From assembly GCA_030158485.1 (NCBI GenBank), contig JAOASS010000005.1, forward strand, positions 1 through 63,027: a DNA stretch of 63,027 nt, read 5' to 3'. Positions 1 to 8,640 of the stretch are shown in pieces (the first letter of the stretch is position 1; each line of letters opens with the position of its first letter). The notes under the pieces are model-generated. The model worked only from the letters and a program-made list of their open reading frames with translations, was not told the origin of the DNA and searched no databases. The DNA comes from Pseudobdellovibrionaceae bacterium (GTDB lineage Bacteria; Bdellovibrionota; Bdellovibrionia; Bdellovibrionales; Bdellovibrionaceae). Made by a program: the position numbers and the translations under genes.

Positions 1-115
1 TTTTAGAAATGAATTTATGTAAGAAATTAAAATATTTTTTTAATTTAATTTGGGGGAACAAACAAAAAATCCGCTTTTTTCAAGCGGATTTCGAATAGCT
101 AAAAATTTTCACAAG
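1..115. repeat. Composite intergenic repeat, copy 1 (3' part), with hairpin
   Basis: Bases 67-113 match 2723-2769 at 45 of 47 positions by eye. The block holds a perfect 10-bp stem (67-76 with 82-91, loop TTTTC) followed by a short A/T-rich tail. It lies directly downstream of the minus-strand gene ending at 166, so the hairpin could terminate that transcript. The AT-rich bases 1-66 loosely resemble the sequence before copy 2. A third, degraded copy lies at 4131-4151. Confidence 0.7.
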
Positions 116-165
116 TAAGTGTTTTTGAAGCAGTCGAAACTTAGACTGCTTCAAAACAAATAATT

Positions 166-1482
166 CTAATCAATAAATTTTTGATTTATTGGACTTTCTT
201 GAATACTTGCTTTGTGTAATTCGGCAACAGTTTCGCTAATTAACTGATTCATTTTATCAGCAATACTGCGAAGCTGATCTGCGTTTCCAAAAATTGGTGC
301 AGATAGAATAGTCTGCAGTTCTTTTTGGGATTTATAATTGTCCAATCTCCATTCGTCGACTGTCGATAAAAAGTTAACAGCTGACATCTGATTTTTATCC
401 GCAAATGCGACGTAAGCCTTATGTGCCTGATAGATATCAGTATTATAATCACCCTTGTCTTGAGACGAATCTACACAAGCTGCAAGGCCTAAAATTTTAT
501 AGGCCTTATAAAGCATGAATCTTGTCCTCTGACTTAAAGTCAATACAGAATCTGGGGATGCGTATTCACTGTTAGTGTAATAATCTTCAATCGGGGCGAT
601 GTAAGAATTGATGTTAACTTGCGAGGCCTGGAGCACAAATCTCAAACATAAGTCAGACATATCACCGTAATAGCTTAAGTGAATACGGTGATTCATGAAT
701 TCATTCACCGCAAGATTGCGTAAGCTTAAGATTCTACCAGAGGAGTATCCTTCAGGAAGGCTTTCCTCCACACCTGTTTGGAATTTTTCCGCAATGTCCT
801 CACTTGAAGACTCTGAACCCAAGCCTAAAATATGGGATAACTCATGTAAATAAAGCGCTGCGATCTTCACTCCGATAACGCTTTTTGGATGTTTTTTTGC
901 CAACAATGTTTCTATACTTATACAAATTGAGTTCTCCTGCCGATTTGCGACTGCATCGTTTCCAGGGATCTGTCCGGGACATTTTTTGTGGGAAAAAACC
1001 AATTGTACTTTTTCATTTGTATCTAAAGCCCTCATAACAAGTCCGGACGGTCCTAACAATTGAATGAGTGGATACGTAAACTCAGTATTGATTGAAAAAA
1101 ATCGCTCAATCAATGTGGTTGAGGCAGACCGTAGGAATACCAATTCCCTTTTAATATTAATCAGATCTGCAGGGGGGCTTAACTTAGTACCACCACCACC
1201 AGCATCGCCACCGCCGCTGAGCTTTCCTTGGCTAAAAGGTTTTTGATTTGGAAAATTGAACTGATTCTGTACCTTGTTGGATTGAGCTTTTACAGCGTCC
1301 TCCACTTTTAAAAGTTTATTGCTTTTATGGAATCTCAAGTTACCAGTTTTAGTTTCTGTCGAACTTGTGGGTTCGGAACTATTTTGCGAACCATTCAATG
1401 TCTTAACTTGAGACATATAAGTCTGCGAATACCCTTGTAGGGCTATTAACAACGTGAAAGAAACAAAATTTAAATTTTTCAT
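166..1482 (-). CDS. Secreted protein with HExxH metalloprotease-like motif
   Basis: A 438-residue exported protein. The first 20 residues form a Sec signal peptide ending GYSQ. A low-complexity Ser/Thr-rich region and a glycine tract (about residues 89-98, GGGDAGGGG) follow, so the N-terminal quarter is probably a flexible linker. Residues 213-217 are HELSH inside LYLHELSHILGLGSE, the zinc-binding and catalytic signature of zincin peptidases; a Gly follows as in metzincin-like HExxHxxG, but no certain third ligand is visible. I do not recognise the family. Start chosen by the signal peptide and a plausible upstream GGAG-like sequence. The gene ends just before the composite repeat. Peptidase activity is inferred from the motif only. 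Confidence 0.75.
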   Translation of the reverse strand: MKNLNFVSFTLLIALQGYSQTYMSQVKTLNGSQNSSEPTSSTETKTGNLRFHKSNKLLKVEDAVKAQSNKVQNQFNFPNQKPFSQGKLSGGGDAGGGGTKLSPPADLINIKRELVFLRSASTTLIERFFSINTEFTYPLIQLLGPSGLVMRALDTNEKVQLVFSHKKCPGQIPGNDAVANRQENSICISIETLLAKKHPKSVIGVKIAALYLHELSHILGLGSESSSEDIAEKFQTGVEESLPEGYSSGRILSLRNLAVNEFMNHRIHLSYYGDMSDLCLRFVLQASQVNINSYIAPIEDYYTNSEYASPDSVLTLSQRTRFMLYKAYKILGLAACVDSSQDKGDYNTDIYQAHKAYVAFADKNQMSAVNFLSTVDEWRLDNYKSQKELQTILSAPIFGNADQLRSIADKMNQLISETVAELHKASIQESPINQKFID

Positions 1483-1621
1483 AATATCTCCTAAGATTAG
1501 TGCAAAACTGCTTCCACATAATGCATCGCACCATCTTTGAATTCCAGATCAATTTAGTAAATTAGAAAGGCTTATCATTACTTTTTGTAAAGATTGAAAT
1601 TGCATCGACCGAAAAGAATTT

Positions 1622-2431
1622 ATGAACGTTTTCAAATACTTAAATTATAGGCAATGGCTAAAGGATTATTTAGAATCAAAACCCCATAAAGGGCGCGGGG
1701 AACTTTCGAAGTGGGCGAAGTGCTGTTCTGTTCACCCTACTTTGATGAGCCTGATCTTAAGGGGGGATCGAGATCTTTCTTTAGAACAAGCCCACGCTCT
1801 AGGCGGGTATCTGGAACTCACGCCATTGGAGCTAGATTATTTTATTCATCTCGTGCAATTCGAGCGCGCTGGAACTCAAGAATTTAAAAAACATATTCAA
1901 AAAAAACTGGACGCTTTAAAATTGCAAGCCGTTGAAGTTAAAAACAGCTTCACCCACGAGTCTGAACTCGCAGAGGAAGCAAAACTTAAATTTTATTCAA
2001 GCTACATTTTTTCTGCCGTTAGACTTTACTGTGATACACAGAAAGAAGGGCGCACGTTTGATGAAATCCAGAAAAAATTTAATATCAGCCGTCTTGAACT
2101 CTTGCCAGTTCTTCAATTCCTCGTAGAAACGGGACTTATTAAAACTAAAAATGAACGCTATCTATTAGGTCCCTCACGAACGCTTGTTAATCGCGGTTCC
2201 CCCTTTGTGATCAAACATCACCAAAACTGGAGGATTCAGGCCTCTTTGAAGTCTGAAAAACTGAAAGAAGATGAATTAATGTTCACTTGTCCTATGTCGA
2301 TTTCACAAAATGATTTTGAAAATTTTAAACAAGAGCTTTCTGAAGTGATTCAAAAATTCTCGAAAATGCTCAAAGACTCTCCTGGAGAAGGTCTTGGATG
2401 TTTCAACCTGGATTGGTTTTGGGTGGATTAA
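1622..2431 (+). CDS. TIGR02147 family regulator-like protein
   Basis: A 269-residue cytoplasmic protein. The N-terminus (NVFKYLNYRQWLKDYLE) and the following helix-turn-helix-like part (residues about 25-60, with LSKWAKCCSVHPTLMSLIL and LSLEQAHALG) match the TIGR02147/DUF4423 family, which is common in Bdellovibrio and Fibrobacter. These proteins are thought to bind DNA like XRE regulators and carry a winged-helix-like middle domain (here about 140-180, LLPVLQFLVETGLI). It is transcribed away from the secreted HExxH protein across a 139-bp gap. The family name is recognised; the regulon is unknown. Confidence 0.8.
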   Translation: MNVFKYLNYRQWLKDYLESKPHKGRGELSKWAKCCSVHPTLMSLILRGDRDLSLEQAHALGGYLELTPLELDYFIHLVQFERAGTQEFKKHIQKKLDALKLQAVEVKNSFTHESELAEEAKLKFYSSYIFSAVRLYCDTQKEGRTFDEIQKKFNISRLELLPVLQFLVETGLIKTKNERYLLGPSRTLVNRGSPFVIKHHQNWRIQASLKSEKLKEDELMFTCPMSISQNDFENFKQELSEVIQKFSKMLKDSPGEGLGCFNLDWFWVD

Positions 2432-2468
2432 AAAGTAATCCCCATGAAGCTCAAGTGTCATAAAATCG

Positions 2469-2780
2469 AATATAGCTTTTGAAGCCTTTCGAATGGGGAC
2501 GAAAACGAAGTTATGCCATTTTTTTTCAATTTCAAAAAAAGAATTTAGAAAATAAAAACTTCGTCCCCATTGCGCTGCACGGGAAGGTTCACTTTGCTGG
2601 CCAGATCATGAAGGTGATCATTACTGACTTTTGAAAATACTGATACCTGCCGCGTCCCCGTCGAAAAATAAAAATTATTTCTATTTATATATTTTTCGTG
2701 GGAACACGGTGGGGAAAGAAAAAAATCCGCTTTTTTCAAGCGGATTTCGAGTAGCTCAAAATTTTCACAGGGAAGAGGTT
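2469..2780. repeat. Composite intergenic repeat, copy 2
   Basis: This fills most of the 378-bp gap between 2432 and 2809, where I see no convincing gene. Part A (2469-2601) begins AATATAGCTTTT and ends AAGGTTCACTTTGCTGGC. The same ends, exactly 133 bases apart, recur at 3939-4071. Inside part A, 2492-2503 (AATGGGGACGAA) is perfectly complementary to 2560-2571. Part B (2723-2769) is the hairpin block shared with 67-113. Part B sits downstream of the minus gene ending at 2810. Confidence 0.75.
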
Positions 2781-2809
2781 ATGGGGTGTGATAACTCTCA
2801 AATCAAAGT

Positions 2810-3847
2810 TTACTGAGGTACATTCCCCAGGTAGGTCCCTTTCCATTGATAGCATTTTTCTTTCCCGTTGCAGTTTTCAGAAATGATTTTATAATCATTA
2901 GCTGAAAGCCATTTATAAATGAAAAAATCAATGTAGGTATGAATTTTCCAAAAATGTCTGTTTACTTGGCTTGAAACATTAGAACTCAAGCTGTCGCAAG
3001 TAGGACTTTTATACTCGTTACCTTGGCATTTGCGCTCAACTTCTGCCTCACTGTCGGTATAAAAATCATGTAATTGACGGTGCAAGTTGTAGGCTAGTTC
3101 ATTTCCCAGTTGATGCAAGGTCAGCGATCTCAAATACTCTGGTTTTCCCTTGGCAACTGCGTCCATAGTCATGTCTTTATGGTCTTGGATGAGATTAGCT
3201 TCAATGCCTCCTGGTTCTTGTAACCAAATTGGCGCTGGCCAAGTCTCATCATTATATTGTGGTATCGTTTGCCAACTTGAAATACACGGCAATCCATTCG
3301 CAGTGAGTTCTAAATTGACCATTTTTATCATCTGGCGATGCATATAGAAAAATGATTCACCAGATGTAGTGGAAAGTTTTTTAAGGTAGAGTTCAATATC
3401 TTTGGCAGGCAAAAGATTCAATGATTTTGCTCTATCAAAATTTTCTTTAAGTTCCTCTGGCTCTGTGGGATTAATCGGACCTACATTCACTAGTCCATCA
3501 ATAACTAAATGCCAAGTATCGTGCCATAGACGATGAGAATAAGAAGCGACCATCGGTCGTATGACATTCATCTGCTCTTCTGTAATTTTATCTTGGCACT
3601 TTCTGCAAACCTGAAAGCTATCGCCAGGTATATTACATTCAACCACTTTTTTTCCGAGCTTTGGTGCAACAGTTTGCATATCTAGCAAATGATTAATAGC
3701 AACAGGATCGACATCACCAATCACTGGAGCTTTTCCGCAAAAAAGACCAGTAAGCCCTTTTTGGGCAGTTGCGTATAAATAGTTGTCGGCCGTTAGAGCT
3801 AAAACCAACATAAAGAATTTAAAAAACGTTTTAAAAAATTTAGACAT
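2810..3847 (-). CDS. Secreted, divergent tyrosinase-like (di-copper) protein
   Basis: The ATG at 3847 gives 345 residues and places a signal peptide first (MSKFFKTFFKFFMLVLALTA); an in-frame start at 3913 would bury it. The pattern resembles the type-3 copper fold. Residues 105-113 carry three His (HRLWHDTWH). Residue 170 is in FFYMHRQM, where tyrosinases have WHR. Residues 256 and 260 form an HxxxH (LHRQLHDFYTD). Residues 298-307 (HFWKIHTYID) resemble the CuB FWLHHxxxD box. The usual CuA2 His nine residues before the MHR His is absent, and the two CuB parts are farther apart than usual, with two extra Cys between them. Cys 81 and 84 form a CxxC. Known: tyrosinases oxidise phenols. Inferred: this is a remote relative, possibly with another role. 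Confidence 0.5.
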   Translation of the reverse strand: MSKFFKTFFKFFMLVLALTADNYLYATAQKGLTGLFCGKAPVIGDVDPVAINHLLDMQTVAPKLGKKVVECNIPGDSFQVCRKCQDKITEEQMNVIRPMVASYSHRLWHDTWHLVIDGLVNVGPINPTEPEELKENFDRAKSLNLLPAKDIELYLKKLSTTSGESFFYMHRQMIKMVNLELTANGLPCISSWQTIPQYNDETWPAPIWLQEPGGIEANLIQDHKDMTMDAVAKGKPEYLRSLTLHQLGNELAYNLHRQLHDFYTDSEAEVERKCQGNEYKSPTCDSLSSNVSSQVNRHFWKIHTYIDFFIYKWLSANDYKIISENCNGKEKCYQWKGTYLGNVPQ

Positions 3848-3938
3848 GAACTCATTCGGTGCAACGAGTATACCATGAGTTAGAAATCCCTTATGGCCAG
3901 AAACCCAATCCAACTAAAGCTTAAAGCCAATATATTGC

Positions 3939-4151
3939 AATATAGCTTTTAGGTCTTATAAAACGGGGATCAGCTTCGAGCGAGGAGCGCCTCAATGGAA
4001 ATTTGTCTTCTATTTTTAGAAATTAAAAGTTTGGTTCCCACGCTGATGAATATAAGGTTCGCTTTGCTGGCTGTACATTAAAGCGAGCTATCGCGAGCGC
4101 TAAAAATGAACATCCCCGCAAAAGACCCAACTAAAAATATTCACAAGGAAG
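3939..4151. repeat. Composite intergenic repeat, copy 3 (degraded)
   Basis: This lies in the 307-bp gap 3848-4154, in which no gene is supported. Part A (3939-4071) has the same terminal words and the same 133-base length as 2469-2601, but a diverged middle. Part B is reduced to 4131-4151 (CTAAAAATATTCACAAGGAAG), which matches 99-119 at 19 of 21 positions; its hairpin seems replaced by AGCG...CGCT around 4082-4101. It sits downstream of the minus gene ending at 4155, like the other copies. Confidence 0.6.
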
Positions 4152-4154
4152 GGT

Positions 4155-4556
4155 TTATTTACGCTCTAATCGATAAGAGCAGTCTGGTCCGACTTCTGCG
4201 TAAAATTCATTATTATGTTTGGCAATTCCCCAATATTGCTTGTTTCTTGGCGTCTGTGGATACCATCTCCAAAATTTTAATCCAGCGTCTACAGAGCAAT
4301 CAACTTGTGATGAATTCATAACTGGAGATATATAAAACTTAACTTGAGGTGATGCATCTCCGTTGTAAAGCAATCCGTACACTAAAGTGCCATCACTCAT
4401 TAATCTGTTTTGAGCACCCGAAACATGAGCCAAAGCTTTCTGACAGCCAATGATTTGCGTTCTTTTAAATTCTCCAACAAATTCCGATGTGGGACAGTTG
4501 CCTGCATAGGAATTCAAAGTAAAAAGAACTAAGCAAGTGATAATTAATTTTGTCAT
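4155..4556 (-). CDS. Small secreted cysteine-containing protein
   Basis: A 133-residue exported protein with signal peptide MTKLIITCLVLFTLNSYA and likely cleavage before GNCPTS. The mature part has four Cys (NCPTSEF, IIGCQKA, QVDCSVD, GPDCSYR) that could form two disulfides, and is rich in aromatic residues (FWRWYPQTPRNKQYWG). No family recognised. An AGGAGATAG-type ribosome site lies just before the ATG. The composite repeat follows its stop codon. Confidence 0.75.
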   Translation of the reverse strand: MTKLIITCLVLFTLNSYAGNCPTSEFVGEFKRTQIIGCQKALAHVSGAQNRLMSDGTLVYGLLYNGDASPQVKFYISPVMNSSQVDCSVDAGLKFWRWYPQTPRNKQYWGIAKHNNEFYAEVGPDCSYRLERK

Positions 4557-4808
4557 TTCTATCTCCTATTAATATTCCAATGAGATGTTAAAGAAAAAAA
4601 CGAATAAAGCTAGAATTTTTCATTTGCGCGCCTACATACATGAGGATGTTCGGTGGCAAATATTTTAGTAACTCTAAAGTTGCCAAGAATACCGCAATGC
4701 ATTACCCCTGAAGATAGACTTGCTTCGTATTGAGCTATGGGAACTTTTAGTTGTTCTCAAGGACCATGACCTTTGTTACTAAGGTAGTCTTACGGTGGGG
4801 TTCATTAA

Positions 4809-6419
4809 ATGATTAAAAATTCGTTTATTACAATTTTGTTTATCGTTTCGACAACAACTGCATTCGCCCAAAGTGTGACCAAAAATTTAGTCTATAAAAG
4901 TGCAAGTGGAGGCATTGAAAAAGATGGTAACTGGTTCTACACCGTTAGCCCCAATGGCCGCTTTATTGTTTTAGGGTGTGGCAATTATCAACTTTCAAAA
5001 AAAACGACAGCAAATGTTTGCGGTAATCTTGATAATCCTACAGCATTTTCAAATCTTCAGGTTTACGATACATACGAAAAAAAACTAAAATCAATAGACC
5101 TGAGCTCGGTTTTTGACGACTCTCGAAAAATATTTTTTTTCACTTTTAGCCAAGGATCAAATTTATTTTTGGCTGATTTATCTAATGATTTTGTCACCAC
5201 TCCAGATGAATTCATTCCGACAGATTATAAACAAAAGATTGTGAATATAAATTTAAGTACGTCCAAAGTTGAATCTGAATTTGTTTCGGCTAGCGGCAAA
5301 ATATGTACACAATTAGGTTATTATGCCGACCAAGTTGTTTGTGCACAAAACACTTTTCGCAAAACTTCAGAGGATGCGTATGTTCGTGATCTCGATTTAG
5401 TTTTTTATGACACAAAATTAAGCCAAGTTTTGAAATCAGTAGCCATATCAAAAGACAAATCATTTACAATGATTCCTCAGCTTAACGAGACTGAGTTTAC
5501 AACAGACAGTAGTAGCCGCCCTAATAAAATGCTTGTGGCTACTGAAGATTTGGGTGGTAATCTCCGCACTACAGGTGAATCTTTTAGTATTGAATTGAAA
5601 ACCGGTGATGTTAATTTATTACCTGAGTTGGATACAGAAAAACAGCGTTCTGAAATTCGATTTATTGGCAATTACAATCTCAACAACTCTTCCGTAAGTT
5701 TGTACTTACTCACTTATCATTCCCAATATAACGGCCCCAATAACCCGCCAATTAAAGATTCTCCTCAGTTTTTAATTCTTAACAGTAAGAGCGTAACTCT
5801 GGTTGATACGCCAAGGGCGTGGGGCGATTTTAATTTGAAAAGCATATTAGGCGTGAGCACCAATAAAAATGGACTGCCAGTTGTTTTCAAATCTAATCGA
5901 ATGAAAATTAGTGACGCGGACGACTCAAGCCAATTTACGATCAAGGGATATTCACTTTTTACTGGTGATGAATCAACTATTCTAAGTATTGACTTTGACG
6001 ATAAGCATTTTAACAGTTACGCCGTATGGGATGATAGTTCTGAAAGCTTCTTTTTGTTGAATGGCGTGAGGTCTGAGTCCGATGATGATAGTTATTCCAT
6101 TTCAGAGATTCAGCAAGTTGACATTAACGGTGTAACTTTTCAAAAAACTTCTGCATCAGTTAAGCAAGGTCAATTTTACTTAAACCCAAGATCATCAAGT
6201 CCAATCTTGATTGAATACAGTGAAGATGGTCATTCACTATTTAGTTCGATTTTTACTTATTCGACAGTGAAGAGAAAAATGTTATTGATAGACAAAGAAA
6301 GCTTTGTCATACCAATTGGTCCATATAGTGCGCCAATATTCGCAAGCGATCAGGGCATTGTGATTGTTTCGTCTTTATTCGAAAACCAGGATTACTCAAT
6401 TTATTATTACGAATATTGA
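4809..6419 (+). CDS. Secreted protein of unknown function, propeller-like composition
   Basis: A 536-residue exported protein; the signal peptide is MIKNSFITILFIVSTTTAFA. The mature chain is Ser/Asp/Asn-rich with alternating hydrophobic strands and recurring segments such as NGRFIVLGCG, GSNLFLADLSND and DGHSLFSSIF. This suggests a WD40/TolB-like beta-propeller, but I cannot count blades or name a family. A GGTGGGG ribosome site precedes the ATG. It diverges from the small cysteine protein across a 252-bp gap. No catalytic motif seen. Confidence 0.75.
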   Translation: MIKNSFITILFIVSTTTAFAQSVTKNLVYKSASGGIEKDGNWFYTVSPNGRFIVLGCGNYQLSKKTTANVCGNLDNPTAFSNLQVYDTYEKKLKSIDLSSVFDDSRKIFFFTFSQGSNLFLADLSNDFVTTPDEFIPTDYKQKIVNINLSTSKVESEFVSASGKICTQLGYYADQVVCAQNTFRKTSEDAYVRDLDLVFYDTKLSQVLKSVAISKDKSFTMIPQLNETEFTTDSSSRPNKMLVATEDLGGNLRTTGESFSIELKTGDVNLLPELDTEKQRSEIRFIGNYNLNNSSVSLYLLTYHSQYNGPNNPPIKDSPQFLILNSKSVTLVDTPRAWGDFNLKSILGVSTNKNGLPVVFKSNRMKISDADDSSQFTIKGYSLFTGDESTILSIDFDDKHFNSYAVWDDSSESFFLLNGVRSESDDDSYSISEIQQVDINGVTFQKTSASVKQGQFYLNPRSSSPILIEYSEDGHSLFSSIFTYSTVKRKMLLIDKESFVIPIGPYSAPIFASDQGIVIVSSLFENQDYSIYYYEY

Positions 6420-6462
6420 TAACTCACGATACTAACACTATAAAATTAGGCTTCGCGAATAA

Positions 6463-6672
6463 ATGAAATTGATTAAAGCGATGACGCCGCAGTTTTATCA
6501 ATCCAAGAAAACAGATCACAGATTCTTTCCTCATTGGACGCTAGCACTCTTGACCGGAATGCGCTCAGGCGAACCGTACAGTCTCAGATGGACCGATGTT
6601 GATTTGGTCACTGGCAAGATCAACATCAGTAAGGCCTGGACGGAGCTTCGAGGAATCCCAGTCTGCTTGTGA
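6463..6672 (+). pseudogene. Tyrosine recombinase (phage integrase) fragment
   Basis: The open frame contains WTLALLTGMRSGEPYSLRW followed by TDVDLVTGKINISKAW. This is the catalytic-domain start of phage-type integrases, including the first catalytic Arg in the TGMRSGE box. The later HxxR and Tyr boxes are missing: the frame stops soon after, inside a fragment of another gene on the opposite strand. It is therefore a non-functional remnant of a mobile element. No att site was found by eye. Confidence 0.7.
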
Positions 6673-6818
6673 ATGTCTGTAACCGATAGCCCTTTTAAAT
6701 AGAGAGGACCCACAATTTCGATAATTCGAGGTGACCTAAGATCAAAATATTCAATGAAATCAAGGGCCGGCCAATTGTTTCTAGTTGAAGGCTTTGGGCA
6801 TCCAATTTTCCTGTTCAA
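6636..6818 (-). pseudogene. Recombinase-like helix-turn-helix fragment
   Basis: On the minus strand about 60 residues precede the join with the integrase remnant. They include RIIEIVGPLYLKGLSVTDIH and KQTGIPRSSVQ, a helix-turn-helix like those at the C-terminus of resolvase/invertase-type recombinases or transposases. No catalytic part is present. The two fragments abut tail to tail near 6636-6660, which points to deletion or insertion scars rather than a working gene. Confidence 0.4.
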
Positions 6819-6848
6819 AAAATCAGGTTCTACGGTTCTACAAAAACC

Positions 6849-8153
6849 TTAGTAAACCCATTTCCGAAAAATTTCAGACAAACTTTTGCCTGCGGCGATC
6901 TCCATTGCTTTCTGAAAATCTTGAGACACGACCGACTTGAACTTATTTTCTTGCGTGTATTTTTTGACTCCGCCCCAGAAGGCTTTCTCTCCAACTTCTT
7001 TTCGAAGTGTATCTAAAAACAGGGCACCCTTGCTATAGGTAATAGCACGCTTAATTCCTAGAGATGGATAATCCCCAGCATAAGTAAGCGGCACATCAAA
7101 TTTAGCATCTATAGCTCTTTGATATCTTTGCAATGCTAATTCCATTTCCCTATCATAGGCCGCTTGTCCCCAACGATTTTGCTTGTACGCCGCTGTCATA
7201 AAAACAACGATGCCTTCGTTCAGCCAGAAGTGATCCCATGATTTACAGGTGATCATGTTTCCCCACCATTGATGAGCAAGCTCATGAACGATAATCCAAT
7301 CTTCGGTAGGATCTTGAAGAATGGGATCGATAAAACGCTTTCCTAAAATTGAAAAAGCATGTTTCTCCTGAGCCTCATCTTCATTGACGATAATTTGAGT
7401 GTATTTTTTAAAAGTTAACGGGACCCCCGATTTAGTTTCAAAAAATGAAATGACTCTTTTCGTGTCAGAAAATTTCCTTTTCAATTCGTTTGAAGTATCA
7501 GTCGCGCTTAAATATTCTAAAGTGGTCGATCTGACTGACTCACTTTCTATTGTGAATAGACCCACGGCAAATCCATATAGGTAGCTAGAAAACTTGCTGG
7601 GCTCAAACCAAGTTTCCTTTCTTATTTTATTTCCTACAGCGGATGTCGACTTAAGGGTTCCGCTCGCCACACTTTTCATCTCATTTGGCACTTTTAGTTC
7701 AAGCTCGAATTGCGCGCGCAAGGCAGGATCAGGACTACAAATCATCCAGGTGCAAGGTTCAAAATTTGTATAAACATATTTTTCACTCCATACGAGTCCT
7801 GGAGTGGACGTGCTTCTGTAATTAATCGTGAGATCATTTAATGACGCTCGTTTCAACTTCGGGAGCTCAATTTTAATATTTTTAGCCGTTGCTTCAAACA
7901 AAACACTTTTACCATTTAAGAAAACACTCTCTATCAACAAACCAGAAAGTGGAAACTCAGCAGCGTTCTTGTTTGATGAGTTAAATTTAATCGTAGTTGA
8001 GCCAGCAATCGATTTATTGACAAAATTAACTTCCAATCGAACCTGATACTTTTTAATATCTAAACTAGAATTCGCAATTGCTAAGTCCACAAGCAGAGCT
8101 GAAAATAAAGTAGAAATAGCTACTTTAAACTTAAATGACCTAAAAAATCTCAT
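6849..8153 (-). CDS. Secreted short M1-family metallopeptidase
   Basis: The ATG at 8153 gives 434 residues beginning with a signal peptide (MRFFRSFKFKVAISTLFSAL). The N-terminal half is the beta-rich domain of M1 aminopeptidases. The catalytic zinc motif is HELAHQWWGN, followed at the family spacing by the second Glu in FWLNEG. The exopeptidase box GxMEN is not recognisable; the corresponding stretch reads IIVNEDEAQEKHAF. The chain ends soon after the thermolysin-like domain, so it lacks the C-terminal helical repeats of full M1 enzymes (600-900 residues). Known: M1 enzymes trim N-terminal residues. Inferred: periplasmic or secreted, perhaps altered specificity. An in-frame upstream start at 8336 is unlikely. 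Confidence 0.85.
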   Translation of the reverse strand: MRFFRSFKFKVAISTLFSALLVDLAIANSSLDIKKYQVRLEVNFVNKSIAGSTTIKFNSSNKNAAEFPLSGLLIESVFLNGKSVLFEATAKNIKIELPKLKRASLNDLTINYRSTSTPGLVWSEKYVYTNFEPCTWMICSPDPALRAQFELELKVPNEMKSVASGTLKSTSAVGNKIRKETWFEPSKFSSYLYGFAVGLFTIESESVRSTTLEYLSATDTSNELKRKFSDTKRVISFFETKSGVPLTFKKYTQIIVNEDEAQEKHAFSILGKRFIDPILQDPTEDWIIVHELAHQWWGNMITCKSWDHFWLNEGIVVFMTAAYKQNRWGQAAYDREMELALQRYQRAIDAKFDVPLTYAGDYPSLGIKRAITYSKGALFLDTLRKEVGEKAFWGGVKKYTQENKFKSVVSQDFQKAMEIAAGKSLSEIFRKWVY

Positions 8154-8442
8154 CACAAGCGCATCGATAACGCATTGAACGAGTTCCCTCAAGAACCAAG
8201 TCTCTCGGAGCTCCGCGCATCGAAAGTAGTGTATCCGAAAGATTGTTCTCAGAATCAATGATTCTGATTCAGCGGAATTTCTATCTCGCTGCTTTGGGAC
8301 AAGGGACACCTCACACGGCGCTTCGAGCGTCTTCAAGATCTGGTTTTCCGGAACTGCTAAACAGACAATAACGCAATGTTTTCAGGTGGTTAGATCGGCC
8401 AATTGGGCTATGATTCAACAAAGTAAAAGCAAGGAGTCTTTT

Positions 8443-8598
8443 ATGGAAAAGAAGAAAGTAAATTTACCGCAAAAAGGTGCGGGAAGACGATTAGCGGATC
8501 GCCTTGAAAAGCTGGGTCAACAAAAGCCCCCCAAAGCATTGATCAACAAGCTCAATCAAAACGACCGAGAAAAGGTCGCTCTAGCACGGGAGTTTTAA
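8443..8598 (+). CDS. Small basic protein
   Basis: A 51-residue protein, Lys/Arg/Gln-rich (MEKKKVNLPQKGAGRRLADR), with no Cys and no membrane segment. An AAGGAG ribosome site at 8431-8436 fixes the ATG at 8443. Its stop codon lies two bases before the TTG that starts a signal peptide at 8600, so it probably forms an operon with the HExxH protein downstream. No family recognised; it could bind nucleic acid, but nothing shows this directly. Confidence 0.6.
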   Translation: MEKKKVNLPQKGAGRRLADRLEKLGQQKPPKALINKLNQNDREKVALAREF

Positions 8599-8640
8599 TT
8601 TGAACATTTTAAGTCTCATTTTTTTACTCACAATCAGCTT

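Noticed and set aside
4106-4321. A 71-codon open frame on the plus strand
   Set aside because: It is antisense to the small cysteine-protein gene and overlaps the repeat; composition gives no support.
8154-8442. Extension of the M1 peptidase frame upstream of 8153
   Set aside because: It would place 61 residues before a clear signal peptide, and no ribosome site supports it.
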